Shown here piece by piece: positions 8,689-17,805 of a stretch of DNA of 64,000 bases. The stretch lies in NCBI GenBank assembly GCA_009778325.1, contig WRJZ01000053.1, forward strand, positions 1 to 64,000, read 5' to 3'. Position 1 is the stretch's first letter. Each line of letters opens with the position of its first letter. The DNA is from Candidatus Endomicrobium neocapritermitis (GTDB lineage: Bacteria; Elusimicrobiota; Endomicrobiia; Endomicrobiales; Endomicrobiaceae). The notes under the pieces were generated by a model. The model was given only the letters and a program-made list of their open reading frames with translations. It was not told the DNA's origin and did not search any database. The position numbers were made by a program, and so were the translations under genes.

Positions 8689-9084
8689 ATGATTACGGAT
8701 CCAATATCAGATATGTTTTCACGTATTCGCAACGCGAATACCAAGCTGCATGAAAAAGTAGATGTCCCGTCTTCAAAGGTGAAAGTGGAATTGGCAAGAA
8801 TCCTTAAAGAAGAAGGATATATCGCTAATTACAAAAATATTGAAGACCACAAGCAGGGCGTTTTAAGAGTTTATCTTAAGTACACAGCCGAAGGAAAAAA
8901 GGTTCTTCAGGGAATAAAGAGAGTTTCAAAATCAAGCCTCAGGATATACAAAGGCTATGCCGACATGCCTAAAACCGTAGGCGGTTTGGGCGTTACTATC
9001 GTTTCTACGTCAAAAGGTTTGATGACGGACAGGCAGGCCAGAAAAGACAAAGTCGGCGGAGAAGTTATAGGATACGTTTGGTAA
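8689..9084 (+). CDS. rpsH: 30S ribosomal protein S8
   Basis: Central-domain 16S-binding protein and, in E. coli, the spc-operon repressor. 131 residues. DPISDMFSRIRNANTKLHEKVDVP at the start and VSTSKGLMTDRQARKDKVGGEVIGYVW at the end are typical. AAAGAGG precedes ATG 8689. Confidence 0.98.
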   Translation: MITDPISDMFSRIRNANTKLHEKVDVPSSKVKVELARILKEEGYIANYKNIEDHKQGVLRVYLKYTAEGKKVLQGIKRVSKSSLRIYKGYADMPKTVGGLGVTIVSTSKGLMTDRQARKDKVGGEVIGYVW

Positions 9085-9172
9085 CGGCAATTACAAATTA
9101 CGAATGACGAATTACGAATCAACGGCAAAGCCGTCATTGCGAGGAGCGTCGTAGACGCGACGAAGCAATCCA
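9085..9172. repeat. AATTACG heptamer run plus TCATTGCGAGGAGC palindrome
   Basis: 9087-9122 is a run of AATTACA/AATTACG/AATGACG/AATTACG/AATCAACGG heptamers. It is followed by CCGTCATTGCGAGGAGCGTC...GACGCGACGAAGCAATCC, a palindromic repeat of a kind seen in many bacterial genomes. The complementary heptamer arm is absent, so this looks like a half-element. Confidence 0.7.
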
Positions 9173-9197
9173 TTAAGTTTACATAGAGGAATAAACA

Positions 9198-9764
9198 ATG
9201 AGTCGCTTAGGTAAAAAACCGGTTCAACTGCCGGAAAAAGTAAAAGCAGAGTTCAAAAACGGAGTCTTGGAAATAACCGGTCCCGGCGGAAAACTTTCAC
9301 AGGCAATTGATAAAAAGATATCCGTGAAAATTGATAAAAATTCAGTGCTTTTGGAAGCCCTCGGAGAGAGCCGCGAGCACAATATGATGCACGGTCTTTA
9401 CAGAGGTTTGGCAAATAATATGATAGAAGGCGTTACAAAAGGTTTTAAGAAAGAGCTTGAAATCATAGGTTTGGGTTATAAGGCGAATGTGGAAGGCGGA
9501 AAAAATCTTGTGATGTCCGTAGGCTTTTCGCATACGGTTTCGCTTCCGATTCCGGCGGCAGTAAAAGTTACTTCCGCTCTTACGCCGGATAAAAATACGC
9601 TTGTTACAATAACCGGAATAGATAAATATGAAGTCGGAGCATTTGCCGCTAAAATCAGAGCGGTTAAACCCCCGGAGCCGTACAAGGGTTTCGGAGTCAG
9701 ATATGTCGGTGAACACATAATAAGAAAAGCCGGCAAAGCAGCAGCAGGCGCAGGCAAAAAATAA
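9198..9764 (+). CDS. rplF: 50S ribosomal protein L6
   Basis: Stalk-base and sarcin-ricin-loop neighbour with two tandem domains. 188 residues, a little longer than usual from an Ala/Gly/Lys tail (KAAAGAGKK). MSRLGKKPVQLPEKV starts it, and the conserved C-terminal block PPEPYKGFGVRYVGEHIIRKAGK is intact. GAGGA precedes ATG 9198. Confidence 0.98.
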   Translation: MSRLGKKPVQLPEKVKAEFKNGVLEITGPGGKLSQAIDKKISVKIDKNSVLLEALGESREHNMMHGLYRGLANNMIEGVTKGFKKELEIIGLGYKANVEGGKNLVMSVGFSHTVSLPIPAAVKVTSALTPDKNTLVTITGIDKYEVGAFAAKIRAVKPPEPYKGFGVRYVGEHIIRKAGKAAAGAGKK

Positions 9765-9766
9765 TA

Positions 9767-9872
9767 ACGGCAGAAGCTTAGAAGTTTGGAAGCTCGGAAG
9801 TTCGGCAACGGCAAAAGGCTTTAACGACCGGAGCTGCTCCGAACTTCTGAGCATCCGAGCTCTCCGAGCTTC
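9767..9872. repeat. GGAAGTT-armed repeat with conserved core
   Basis: Left arm 9767-9803 (GAAGTTTGGAAGCTCGGAAG) pairs with right arm 9841-9872 (GAACTTCTGAGC, CCGAGCTCTCCGAGCTTC). The core 9804-9840 reads GGCAACGGCAAAAGGCTTT then AACGACCGGAGCTGCTCC and is shared with the elements at 5085, 11393, 13717, 18193, 40840, 48043 and 60220. Confidence 0.8.
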
Positions 9873-9887
9873 AATAAGAGGATTTAG

Positions 9888-10247
9888 ATGAAAGGTTCAA
9901 CAAAAAGATTTGATTACCGGGTAAAAAGAGTGAGAAGTAAAATAGAAGGAACGCAGGAAAGGCCGCGTTTGGCGGTGCACCGCGGGCATAAGCATATTTA
10001 CGCCCAGATTATTGACGACAGCAAAGGCGTAACTCTTGCCGCGGCTTCAACATTGTCTCCTGAATTAAAGGGGAAGCTGAAAGTTACGGATACGGTTTCC
10101 GCGGCAAAATCAGTCGGCGATTTGATTGCTAAAAAAGCGGGTGAAAAAGGCGTAAAAAAAGTTGTTTTTGACCGCAGAGGTTATGAATATACAGGTAAGA
10201 TTAAAGCTCTTGCCGACGCCGCAAGAGAAAGCGGGCTGGAGTTTTAA
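9888..10247 (+). CDS. rplR: 50S ribosomal protein L18
   Basis: 5S rRNA-binding protein. 119 residues. [20 protein letters not shown] and [27 protein letters not shown] are the family signatures. AAGAGGA precedes ATG 9888. Confidence 0.98.
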   Translation: MKGSTKRFDYRVKRVRSKIEGTQERPRLAVHRGHKHIYAQIIDDSKGVTLAAASTLSPELKGKLKVTDTVSAAKSVGDLIAKKAGEKGVKKVVFDRRGYEYTGKIKALADAARESGLEF

Positions 10248-10395
10248 AGACAGAGTTAAAAGTAAAGAGTGGAGAGTGAAGATACGGCAATGCTCGAGTC
10301 TGCCATTCCCGCAAGGTTTAATCGGGAATCCGTTTTAACTAAAAATAGCGGCTTCGCCGCACGATAATTATAAATTGTTAATTATTAATTGTAGT
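10248..10395. repeat. Composite intergenic repeat
   Basis: A GAGTGGAGAGTGAAGATACGGCAA half-arm (about 10250-10290) is followed by a CATTCCCGC...CGGGAATCC palindrome (10303-10331), a GCGGCTTCGCCGC hairpin (10348-10360) and an AATTATAAATTGTTAATTATTAATTG run. Three repeat classes appear stacked here without the matching right arm. Confidence 0.6.
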
Positions 10396-10409
10396 TTTAG
10401 GAGGATCAG

Positions 10410-10916
10410 TTGGCTGAACAATTTGGAAAACAAAATCAGAATGATAGCGGTTTAAAAGAAACTGTCGTCGCGGTTAACAGAGTCGCGAAAGTTGTTAAAG
10501 GCGGAAAGAGATTTTCTTTTAACGCTTTGGTAGTAGTAGGCGACGGCGCTGGAAAAGTCGGCTGCGGGCTCGGTAAGGCGAACGAAGTCCAGGCTGCGAT
10601 ACAGAAAGGCAGCACGCATGCGGCGAAACATATGGTGCCGGTGCAGCTTAAAGGAAGTACCATACCTCATGAAATAATCGGAGTGTCCGGCGCTGGAAAA
10701 GTTTTGCTTAAACCCGCGGCGCCAGGAACAGGCGTTATTGCCGGCGGAGCTGTCAGAGCCGTGCTTGAAGCGGTAGGAATAAAAGATATTCTTACCAAGT
10801 CAATGCGTTCCTCAAATCCTTTCAATGTGGTTTATGCCACGCTGGAAGCGCTTAAAGACCTTCGCACGAAAGAGGACGTAGCAAAAATCAGAAATAAAGA
10901 GGTTGCGGAAATATGA
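10410..10916 (+). CDS. rpsE: 30S ribosomal protein S5
   Basis: Decoding-fidelity protein at the mRNA channel. 168 residues. The start is TTG 10410, set by a strong AGGAGGA (10399-10405). Family motifs seen: [35 protein letters not shown] and [19 protein letters not shown]. The gene overlaps rplO by 4 nt, leaving no space for rpmD, which normally sits here. Confidence 0.97.
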   Translation: MAEQFGKQNQNDSGLKETVVAVNRVAKVVKGGKRFSFNALVVVGDGAGKVGCGLGKANEVQAAIQKGSTHAAKHMVPVQLKGSTIPHEIIGVSGAGKVLLKPAAPGTGVIAGGAVRAVLEAVGIKDILTKSMRSSNPFNVVYATLEALKDLRTKEDVAKIRNKEVAEI

Positions 10917-11359
10917 TAGGCTTAAATAGTTTAAAGCCCGCAAAAGGCTCAAAGCATAGAAAGAAAATCGTCGGACGCGGACTCGGTTCCGGACATGGGC
11001 GTACGTCTACGCGCGGTAGTAAAGGTCAGAAATCACGTTCCGGCGACGGATCAAAGAAGATAGGTTTTGAAGGCGGTCAGATGCCGATTTTGAGGAGAAT
11101 TCCCAAAAGAGGCTTTAATAATATGTTCCGCAAAGAATTTGAAATCGTTAATGTCGACAAATTGAACAAATTTGATGCCGGAACGGAAATTACTCCTGAA
11201 AAACTTAAATCTGCGGGAATGGTTTCAGACGTAAAGCTTGTGAAAATTTTAGGCGTCGGAGATTTGAAAAAATCTTTGACCGTCAAAGCGGCGGCTTTCT
11301 CAAAGTCCGCCATGGATAAAATAAAAGCAGCCGGCGGAAAGGCTGAAATAATAAAATAG
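10913..11359 (+). CDS. rplO: 50S ribosomal protein L15
   Basis: Late-assembly large-subunit protein. 148 residues. Glycine-rich N-terminal tail [22 protein letters not shown] and [16 protein letters not shown] are diagnostic. ATG 10913 overlaps the rpsE stop (ATGA), so it is translationally coupled directly to S5. L30 is missing from this position. Confidence 0.98.
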   Translation: MIGLNSLKPAKGSKHRKKIVGRGLGSGHGRTSTRGSKGQKSRSGDGSKKIGFEGGQMPILRRIPKRGFNNMFRKEFEIVNVDKLNKFDAGTEITPEKLKSAGMVSDVKLVKILGVGDLKKSLTVKAAAFSKSAMDKIKAAGGKAEIIK

Positions 11360-11474
11360 GCGGAAGTTTTGAGGTTTGGAAGCTTGGAAGTTTTGCAAAA
11401 ACAAAGATAACGTCAAAGACAAAACGACCATAGTTCCTCTAAACTTCTAAACATCCAAGCCTCTAAGCTTCTAA
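11359..11474. repeat. GGAAGTT-armed repeat with conserved core
   Basis: Left arm 11359-11392 (GAGGTTTGGAAGCTTGGAAG) pairs with right arm 11441-11474 (AAACTTCTAAACATCCAAGC, CTCTAAGCTTC). The core 11393-11440 contains AAAGACAAAACGACC and AGTTCCTCT, an A-rich variant of the shared core. Confidence 0.75.
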
Positions 11475-11487
11475 ATAGGAATACAAT

Positions 11488-12831
11488 ATGCATAACAGTT
11501 TCGCTGATATTTTTAAAGTTCCTGAGCTAAAAAGAAGAGTTCTTTTTTCATTGCTTATTATTATCGCTTACAGAATAGGAGCTTCGATTCCTATTCCCGG
11601 CATTAACGCCGAAGCGATAAAATCTTTGTTTACCGCGCAGAGTCACGGGTTACTTGGCTTTCTTGACATGTTTTCAGGCGGCGCTCTCAGCAGGATGTCG
11701 GTTTTTTCTATGGGTATTATGCCGTATATCAACGCATCCATTATTATGAGCTTAATGCAGGGCGCGCATGTCATTCCTTATCTTGACAGGCTTGCGAAAG
11801 AAGGCGAGCAGGGCAGAAAAAAGCTTACTCAAATCACAAGGTATGCCACGCTCATATTGGGCGCGGTGCAATCGTTTGGTTTGACTATGGCAATAAGCAG
11901 AATGCCTACCCCTTCTGGCATGCCCATTGTTGTTGACCCTTCAATGTCATGGATTATAATGACCGTAACGACTCTTGTTACAGGTACTGTTTTAATAATG
12001 TGGCTGGGTGAACAGGTTACCGAAAGAGGTATCGGAAACGGTATTTCTCTTATCATTTTCGCCGGTATAGTTGAGCGGCTTCCGCATGCGGTGCTGGGGG
12101 TTATAAAGCTTATACAAATGGATGAGCTTTCAATACTTTATGCGTTAGGCCTTCTGATTCTGGTGCTGGGAGTTCTTGTTACGGTAGTATGGGTTGCAAC
12201 CGGCCAAAGAAAGATACCTATTCACTATGCAAAAAGAATGGTAGGCAGAAAAATGTACGGAGGGCAAACGTCATTCCTTCCTTTGAAGGTTGACCAAAGC
12301 GGCGTTATAGCCGTTATATTCTCCGTGTCTATATTGTCCGCGCCGTTGACCATAGCCCAGTTTGTTCCGGATTGGACGGTTTTCGGATTTCCTGTGGCAA
12401 AAAAGATAACAGAGTTGTTTAATCACGGTTCCGTATGGTACAGCATGGTATATGCGTCGCTTGTTATTTTCTTCTGTTATTTTTATACATCAATAACTTT
12501 CAATCCGAAAGATTTGGCTGAAAATATGAAAAAATCAGGCGGTTTTATCCCGGGAATAAGACCCGGCGATCCTACTGCTCATTACATACAAAGAGTATTA
12601 GACAGAGTCACTTTGGGCGGCGCTTTGTTTGTTGCCTGTATAGCGGTTCTTCCTGACTATTTGAGAACAGTGATGAGCGCTCCGTTCTTCTTCGGAGGAA
12701 CTTCGCTTCTTATTGTCGTAGGCGTTTCTTTGGACACGATAGGGCAGATAGAATCGCACCTTATTATGCGCCATTATGAAGGATTTATGAAAGAAGGCCG
12801 CATAAAAGGAAGATGGTTTAACGTAAAATAA
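11488..12831 (+). CDS. secY: Protein translocase subunit SecY
   Basis: Channel subunit of the SecYEG translocon in the inner membrane. 447 residues with ten predicted membrane helices. The N-terminus (DIFKVPELKRRVLFSLLIII), the plug region (GLLGFLDMFSGGALSRMSVF), GERGIGNGISLIIFAGI-like TERGIGNGISLIIFAGI and the cytoplasmic loop GQRKIPIHYAKRMVGRKMYG are all present. TAGGA precedes ATG 11488. Standard spc-operon position after rplO. Confidence 0.98.
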   Translation: MHNSFADIFKVPELKRRVLFSLLIIIAYRIGASIPIPGINAEAIKSLFTAQSHGLLGFLDMFSGGALSRMSVFSMGIMPYINASIIMSLMQGAHVIPYLDRLAKEGEQGRKKLTQITRYATLILGAVQSFGLTMAISRMPTPSGMPIVVDPSMSWIIMTVTTLVTGTVLIMWLGEQVTERGIGNGISLIIFAGIVERLPHAVLGVIKLIQMDELSILYALGLLILVLGVLVTVVWVATGQRKIPIHYAKRMVGRKMYGGQTSFLPLKVDQSGVIAVIFSVSILSAPLTIAQFVPDWTVFGFPVAKKITELFNHGSVWYSMVYASLVIFFCYFYTSITFNPKDLAENMKKSGGFIPGIRPGDPTAHYIQRVLDRVTLGGALFVACIAVLPDYLRTVMSAPFFFGGTSLLIVVGVSLDTIGQIESHLIMRHYEGFMKEGRIKGRWFNVK

Positions 12832-12871
12832 TTATTTGAAATTTGTAATTAATTGCAAAACGTTAAATATT

Positions 12872-12899
12872 TTGATAAACTTGATAAGTTACATATAAA
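12872..12899 (+). promoter_or_regulatory. Candidate sigma-70 promoter upstream of adk
   Basis: TTGATA (12872-12877), 16-nt spacer, TATAAA (12894-12899). Each box is one mismatch from consensus. It would give adk-map-infA and downstream genes a promoter of their own with a leader of about 165 nt containing the repeat at 12972. Confidence 0.45.
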
Positions 12900-12971
12900 A
12901 TTGAATCTAAAACGCGCGCGTATTGATTCGTGATATACCTCACTACGCACCGCGTTTGTTGCTGTTTTAAA

Positions 12972-13057
12972 GACAGATAATAGAGTACAGAGAAGAGAGA
13001 ATAGATACGACAGCAAAAAATTATTATCTTTTCTCTATTATCTATTCTCTGTCTTGA
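12972..13057. repeat. AGAGAAT-type heptamer inverted repeat
   Basis: Left arm 12972-13006 (AGATAAT, AGAGTAC, AGAGAAG, AGAGAAT, AGATA) pairs with right arm 13022-13057 (TTATCTTTTCTCTATTATCT, ATTCTCTGTCTTG). The loop is only about 15 nt. The perfect 7-nt step is especially clear here. Confidence 0.75.
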
Positions 13058-13070
13058 AAAAAGGATTTTT

Positions 13071-13700
13071 ATGAATTATATATTATTCGGGCCTCCCGGA
13101 GCAGGTAAAGGCACACAGGCTAAAAGAATCGTTGAAAAATACGGAATCGTTCATTTGTCTACGGGAGATATGTTCAGGGAAGCTAAAAAAAGCGATGAAA
13201 AAATAAGCGCTTTGATGGCTTCCGGAAAGCTTATACCCGACGAAACAGTTGTTGAAATGGTGCAGAAGCGTCTTCAAAAAGACGATGTTAAAAAGGGTTT
13301 CCTTTTAGACGGTTTCCCGAGAACTCTGAACCAGGCGGCGGCTCTTGATGAAATGCTTAAAAAAGAAAATATAAAAATAGACGCTGTCTTTTCGATATAT
13401 ATAGATAATGATGAAGCCGTAAAAAGAATTTCAGGCAGAAGAGTCTGCGCTTGCGGCGAAAGTTATCATATGCATTTTTTGCCGCCTAAAAAAGAAAATG
13501 TCTGCAATGCCTGCGGCGGAGCGCTTGTGCAGAGAAGCGATGATAAAGAAAATGTAGTCATAGACAGACTGACTGTTTATGAAAATCAGACAAAACCGTT
13601 GATAGATTATTATAAAAAAGCGGGAATACTCGTAGAAATAAACGGACAGCAAAACGAAAAAGAAGTTTTTAAACAAATAGAAAAGAAGATAAGAGGTTGA
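13071..13700 (+). CDS. adk: Adenylate kinase (cysteine lid)
   Basis: Interconverts ATP + AMP and 2 ADP in the cytoplasm. 209 residues. P-loop [14 protein letters not shown] (residues 7-20), NMP-binding HLSTGDMFR and [10 protein letters not shown] are intact. The LID carries a cysteine cluster, VCACGESYH and NVCNACGG (about residues 123-150). The first pair is C-x-C instead of the usual C-x2-C of zinc-lid enzymes, so metal binding may be altered. AAAAGGA precedes ATG 13071. Standard position after secY. Confidence 0.97.
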   Translation: MNYILFGPPGAGKGTQAKRIVEKYGIVHLSTGDMFREAKKSDEKISALMASGKLIPDETVVEMVQKRLQKDDVKKGFLLDGFPRTLNQAAALDEMLKKENIKIDAVFSIYIDNDEAVKRISGRRVCACGESYHMHFLPPKKENVCNACGGALVQRSDDKENVVIDRLTVYENQTKPLIDYYKKAGILVEINGQQNEKEVFKQIEKKIRG

Positions 13701-13785
13701 GAAGGTAAGAAGTTGAGAGGAGCTGTGGTCGTTAAAGTCTTTGCCGTTGCTCAGCTTCTCAGCTTCCCAACTTCCCATCTTCTGC
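13687..13785. repeat. GAAG-armed repeat (reverse orientation) overlapping the adk end and abutting map
   Basis: Left arm 13687-13716 (AAGATAAGAGGTTGAGAAGG, TAAGAAGTTGAG) pairs with right arm 13750-13785 (CTCAGCTTCTCAGCTTCCCA, ACTTCCCATCTTC). The core, in reverse complement, reads CAACGGCAAAGACTTTAACG then ACCACAGCTCCTCTC (13717-13752). It contributes the last codons of adk (KKIRG) and lies just before the map start. Confidence 0.8.
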
Positions 13786-13799
13786 CGAAGGCAAAATTG

Positions 13800-14570
13800 G
13801 TGTTTTTCAAAAAAAGCGGTATTGAAATTAAGACAAAACAAGAATTAGATAAAATGCGTACGGCAGGCAGAGTCGTAGGCGAGATTTTGCAAAAACTCAC
13901 TGATATAATTAAGCCCGGCGTTACGACTAAAGATATAAATGAGTTTGCCGAACAGTACGTAAGATCATTGAAGATGGCGCCGGCGTTTCTCGGATACAGA
14001 GGGTATCCCGCATCGGCATGCGTATCGATAAACGACGAAGTTGTGCATGGGATTCCGAATGCTTCCCGTGTGCTTAAAGAAGGCGATATAGTTTCTGTTG
14101 ATATGGGAGTAATTTACGAAGGGTATTATGGCGACGCGGCAAAAACCTACGCAGTCGGCAGTATCTCCGACACCGCCGGAAAACTTCTGAAAATTACGGA
14201 ACTTTCACTGCAGAAAGCAATAGAGCAGGTATTGCCGGGTAAAAGGCTCGGCGATGTTTCTTATGCGGTTCAAAAAACCGTTGAGGATGTCGGTTTCTCG
14301 GTAGTAAGAGACTTTGTAGGCCATGGCATCGGAAGATCAATGCATGAAGAACCTCCGATTCCGAACTTCGGCAAAGCCGGTACCGGAGTAAAGCTGCAGC
14401 CAGGCATGGTTTTAGCTGTTGAGCCCATGGTTAATGTCGGCGGATATGAAGTCAACATACTTGGTGACGACTGGACGGTTGTTACAAGAGACGGCAGCTT
14501 GAGCGCTCATTTTGAGCATACGATAGCGATAACGGAAGACGGGAATGAAATCCTGACGGCAAGCCGTTGA
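13800..14570 (+). CDS. map: Methionine aminopeptidase type I
   Basis: Removes N-terminal Met from nascent proteins. With GTG 13800 as start it is 256 residues, the normal length. GAAGG (13787-13791) is 8 nt upstream. The reading frame is open upstream to TTG 13713, but that stretch is the intergenic repeat, not protein. Metal and catalytic features: HGIPN with conserved His, [17 protein letters not shown] (two Asp ligands), [12 protein letters not shown] (His ligand), EPMVN and the terminal FEHTIAIT (Glu ligands). Confidence 0.96.
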   Translation: MFFKKSGIEIKTKQELDKMRTAGRVVGEILQKLTDIIKPGVTTKDINEFAEQYVRSLKMAPAFLGYRGYPASACVSINDEVVHGIPNASRVLKEGDIVSVDMGVIYEGYYGDAAKTYAVGSISDTAGKLLKITELSLQKAIEQVLPGKRLGDVSYAVQKTVEDVGFSVVRDFVGHGIGRSMHEEPPIPNFGKAGTGVKLQPGMVLAVEPMVNVGGYEVNILGDDWTVVTRDGSLSAHFEHTIAITEDGNEILTASR

Positions 14571-14643
14571 AATCGGCGAAGTTCGGAAACTAAGAAGTTT
14601 GGCAACGGCAAAAGCAAAAGCCGACAGCAAGAGGCAAGTTATA

Positions 14644-14859
14644 ATGAAAGAAGAAAAAATTGAAGTTACAGGCAAAATTTTAGAAGCTCTTCCGAATGCG
14701 ATGTTTAAAGTCGAAATCGAAGGCGGGCATGTTATTTTGGCGCACATATGCGGCAAAATGAGAATGCACTACATTAAGATTTTGCCTGGAGATAAAGTAA
14801 AATTAGAGCTTTCTCCGTATGATTTAACAAGGGGAAGGATAACTTATAGAGAGAAATGA
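14644..14859 (+). CDS. infA: Translation initiation factor IF-1
   Basis: OB-fold factor that binds the 30S A site during initiation. 71 residues from ATG 14644, exactly the family length. A longer reading from 14599 would only translate repeat sequence ([11 protein letters not shown]). [20 protein letters not shown] and [20 protein letters not shown] are diagnostic. Confidence 0.97.
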   Translation: MKEEKIEVTGKILEALPNAMFKVEIEGGHVILAHICGKMRMHYIKILPGDKVKLELSPYDLTRGRITYREK

Positions 14860-14903
14860 CGCAAAGCGTCATCCCCGAACCCGAAGGTTGTATCGGGGAT
14901 CCG
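14858..14903. repeat. TCATCCCCGA-type palindrome
   Basis: GACGCAAAGCGTC (14858-14870) and ATCCCCGA...TCGGGGAT (14871-14900) hairpins sit between infA and rpmJ, beginning inside the infA stop codon. Confidence 0.6.
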
Positions 14904-14938
14904 TTTTAATTTTAGTAACTAGCAATAGGAGCAGCGTA

Positions 14939-15052
14939 ATGAAAGTCAGAGCATCAGTAAAACCAATTTGCCAGAAATGCAAGGTTGTAAAACGCAGAGG
15001 CGTAGTAAGAGTAACTTGTTCGGATCCCAGACACAAACAAAGACAGGGATAA
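14939..15052 (+). CDS. rpmJ: 50S ribosomal protein L36
   Basis: 37-residue ribosomal protein with zinc-binding residues. [20 protein letters not shown] is the classical start; the metal site is C11, C14, C27 and H32 (CxxC...C...H). An AGGAGC ribosome-binding site precedes the ATG that spans 14939-14941. Standard alpha-operon position between infA and rpsM. Confidence 0.98.
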   Translation: MKVRASVKPICQKCKVVKRRGVVRVTCSDPRHKQRQG

Positions 15053-15116
15053 GTGGGTTGTTCGGATGTTTGCAGATATTAAAAATAATGGAAGTAAGGA
15101 ATTCGGAGGAAAATAA

Positions 15117-15506
15117 ATGGCGCGTGTAGCTGGAGTTGACTTACCTAAGAATAAAAGACTTGATATAGCGCTCAGGTATATTTACGGAATAGGGCCTGCT
15201 ATAGCAAATGAAATGATTGCGGAACTTAATTTGGACCCCGCAAAAAGAGTTAAAGATTTAACGGAAGAAGAAGTAAATAGAATCAATAACTTAATTACAA
15301 AAAACCTTAAAGTTGAAGGTGATTTGAGACGCGAAATTCAGGGCAATATAAAAAGACTTATCGAAATCGGAAGTTACAGAGGACTGCGTCACAGAAGAAA
15401 TCTTCCCGTAAGAGGGCAGAGATCTAAAACCAACGCTCGTACGAGACGTGGCAAGAGAAAAACCGTGGGCGCGGGAAAAGCGCCGGCTCCGGGAAAGAAA
15501 GGCTAG
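15117..15506 (+). CDS. rpsM: 30S ribosomal protein S13
   Basis: Head protein contacting S19 and the P-site tRNA. 129 residues. [33 protein letters not shown] and [20 protein letters not shown] are diagnostic; the C-terminal basic tail ([20 protein letters not shown]) reaches the decoding centre. GGAGGA precedes ATG 15117. Confidence 0.98.
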   Translation: MARVAGVDLPKNKRLDIALRYIYGIGPAIANEMIAELNLDPAKRVKDLTEEEVNRINNLITKNLKVEGDLRREIQGNIKRLIEIGSYRGLRHRRNLPVRGQRSKTNARTRRGKRKTVGAGKAPAPGKKG

Positions 15507-15514
15507 TAAAACGG

Positions 15515-15570
15515 CAGAGTGAAAAGTGAAGATAAAACGAACAAAAGCAGTATCTCAACTCTTCACTCTG
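15515..15570. repeat. Minimal GAGTGAA inverted repeat
   Basis: CAGAGTGAAAAGTGAAGATA (15515-15534) and TATCTCAACTCTTCACTCTG (15551-15570) are near-perfect complements around a 16-nt loop, the shortest full-arm example in the window. Confidence 0.8.
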
Positions 15571-15653
15571 AAATGAGAATATAACAGCGCGTTGTAAAAG
15601 ATTTACAAACAGTCGGTGTTTAGGTTCGTATAAAAATGTGGAGGAAACATAGC

Positions 15654-16049
15654 ATGGCAGAAGAAAAAAAAGTATCCGGAGCGTCGAAAAAGAAAAAATA
15701 TACCGGCGGAGTAGCAAGAGCGTACATATTGTCTTCATTTAATAATACTATAGTAAATATAACGGATGAAAAAGGAAACACTTTGGCCTGGGCATCGGCA
15801 GGCGGCTCGGGATTTAAAGGGACAAAGAAAGGAACTCCTTTTGCAGCTCAGATGACGGCTGCCGCGGTAGGTAAAAAAGCGTCCGATATGGGTGTTAAGA
15901 GCGTTGCGGTTTTTGTAAACGGCCCGGGGCCGGGAAGAGAAACTGCGATAAGAGGCTTGCAGAGTTCGGGTTTGGGAATTACGGCGATAAAAGATATTAC
16001 GCCTGTTCCTCACGACGGCTGCCGCCCTCCTAAACCGAGAAGAGTGTAA
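15654..16049 (+). CDS. rpsK: 30S ribosomal protein S11
   Basis: Platform protein near the E site. 131 residues from ATG 15654; GGAGGA (15640-15645) lies 8 nt upstream, so the earlier in-frame ATG at 15636 (overlapping that site) is rejected. [39 protein letters not shown] and the C-terminal [12 protein letters not shown] are typical. The site that is an isomerised Asn in E. coli is encoded as Asp here. Confidence 0.97.
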   Translation: MAEEKKVSGASKKKKYTGGVARAYILSSFNNTIVNITDEKGNTLAWASAGGSGFKGTKKGTPFAAQMTAAAVGKKASDMGVKSVAVFVNGPGPGRETAIRGLQSSGLGITAIKDITPVPHDGCRPPKPRRV

Positions 16050-16166
16050 ACGTCAGTTACGAATTACGAATGAAAAGACAGAAATTTGTAATTAAATAAA
16101 TTTTCGGCGTCACGGCTGCCGCGGGAAATTAAATATAGGATTAAAATAAGCACAGGAGTTTAATAG

Positions 16167-16793
16167 ATGTCACGTTATTTAGAATCAGTATGCAAGTTGT
16201 GCCGCAGAGAACGGGAAAAGCTTTTTCTTAAAGGCGAGAGATGCACTACAAACTGCACTCTTGACAGAAAAAGAGGAAAGAACGGTCCCGGACAGCACGG
16301 ATCAGCAAAAGGCAAAATGTCGGACTACGCAAAACATTTGCGTGAAAAACAGAAGGCAAGAAGAGTTTACGGATTGACCGAAGAACAGTTTCGACATTAT
16401 TATGAAGCCGCGGAAAGAATGAAAGGTTCTACCGGCGACAATCTTTTGAAACTTTTGGAACTCAGAATCGACAATGTTGTTTTCCGCCTGGGATTCGCAA
16501 GCTCAAAAAAGCAGGCAAGACAGATTGTCAACCACGGCAATGTAATTGTTAACGGCAATAAAATTGACGTTCCGCGTTATCAGGTAAAAGCAGGAGACAC
16601 TATAACGGTTCCGGAGAAATATAAAGACAATTCGGTTTTGAAAAAAATGCTTGAAAAAACATCGACAAATGTTCCGGGATGGCTTGCTCTTGACAAGGGC
16701 AAAGTCATCGGAACAGTGGTAAGCGAACCGATGCCGGGTGAAACGTCTCATCCTATCGACAGTCAGCTTATCGTCGAATATTATTCAAAATAA
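16167..16793 (+). CDS. rpsD: 30S ribosomal protein S4 (cysteine-containing form)
   Basis: Primary 16S-binding assembly protein. 208 residues. Zinc-type N-terminus: SVCKLCRREREKLFLKGERC then TTNC, giving CxxC plus CxxxC. An S4 RNA-binding domain follows (RIDNVVFRLGFASSKKQARQ, IVNHGNVIVNG). AGGAG precedes ATG 16167. No second, cysteine-free S4 is visible here. Confidence 0.98.
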   Translation: MSRYLESVCKLCRREREKLFLKGERCTTNCTLDRKRGKNGPGQHGSAKGKMSDYAKHLREKQKARRVYGLTEEQFRHYYEAAERMKGSTGDNLLKLLELRIDNVVFRLGFASSKKQARQIVNHGNVIVNGNKIDVPRYQVKAGDTITVPEKYKDNSVLKKMLEKTSTNVPGWLALDKGKVIGTVVSEPMPGETSHPIDSQLIVEYYSK

Positions 16794-16833
16794 ACTAACA
16801 GCCAATAAGGCTTGTTAAGTGAGGTTATATAGC

Positions 16834-17805
16834 ATGAAAATGCCAGATTTAGAAAAATTACGTAAACTTACGATGGATGAAAAAACGGCGACCGAATATT
16901 ACGGACGCTTTACCGCAGAGCCTTTTGAACGCGGTTATGGTCATACAATAGGGAATTCATTGCGCAGAATTCTTCTTTCGAGCCTTGAGGGCGCAGCAAT
17001 TACTTCCGTCAAAATTACCGGAGCTTTGCACGAATTCGCGGTTTTAAAAGGCGTTAAAGAAGACGTGGCGCAGATAATTTTGAATCTCAAAAAAATAAGA
17101 GTAAAGCTTCACTCCGGAGCTTCGGAAAAACTTTATTTAAAAATAAAGAAAGCCGGAAAAGTTACTGCGAAAAACATCGAAGCTAACGCGAATGTCGAGA
17201 TAATGAATCCGGAACAGGAAATCGCCAATATCGATAACGGAACAACGCTTGAAATGGAAATGGAAGTTATGTCCGGGAAGGGATACGTTCTCGCGGATGA
17301 AATAAAAAATCATAAATATTCCGTCGGAACTATAGTTCTTGATTCATTGTTTTCTCCTATAACGAAAGTAAATTACGAAGTTGAAAATACGCGCGTTGAG
17401 CAAACGCTTAACTATGACAGACTTGTAATGGAAATTTGGACGGACGGTTCAATAGCGCCGAAAGACGCGCTGATAGAATCCGCGAAAATTTTGAAAAACA
17501 GCCTGAGCATATTTACCGGCGTAACGCCGGAAGAAGAGATCGAAGAAGACCCTGCGAAAAAAGAAGACGATAAGGTTTCCGATCTTTTAGACCAGCCTCT
17601 CAGTATTATGGATCTTTCAACCAGATCGTCAAACAGTTTGAAGAACGCGGGCATAGAAACGCTCAGAGAACTTGTGGAAGTTAAAGAAGAAGATATGATG
17701 AATTTTGATAATTTCGGCAAACGCTCGCTTGAAGAAATTAAGGAAAAGCTTGCTGAGCTCGGTTTGTCGCTCGGCATGGAAATAAAGAAGGGAGCAAAGA
17801 AATGA
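16834..17805 (+). CDS. rpoA: DNA-directed RNA polymerase alpha subunit
   Basis: Scaffold for RNA polymerase assembly plus upstream-DNA-binding C-terminal domain. 323 residues from ATG 16834; GAGG (16821-16824) is 9 nt upstream, so GTG 16819 is unlikely. N-terminal dimer domain: FERGYGHTIGNSLRRILLSS. Linker around 235-255 is acidic. Alpha-CTD: LSTRSSNSLKNAGIETLREL and FGKRSLEEIKEKLAELGLSL. Overlaps rplQ by 4 nt. Confidence 0.98.
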   Translation: MKMPDLEKLRKLTMDEKTATEYYGRFTAEPFERGYGHTIGNSLRRILLSSLEGAAITSVKITGALHEFAVLKGVKEDVAQIILNLKKIRVKLHSGASEKLYLKIKKAGKVTAKNIEANANVEIMNPEQEIANIDNGTTLEMEMEVMSGKGYVLADEIKNHKYSVGTIVLDSLFSPITKVNYEVENTRVEQTLNYDRLVMEIWTDGSIAPKDALIESAKILKNSLSIFTGVTPEEEIEEDPAKKEDDKVSDLLDQPLSIMDLSTRSSNSLKNAGIETLRELVEVKEEDMMNFDNFGKRSLEEIKEKLAELGLSLGMEIKKGAKK

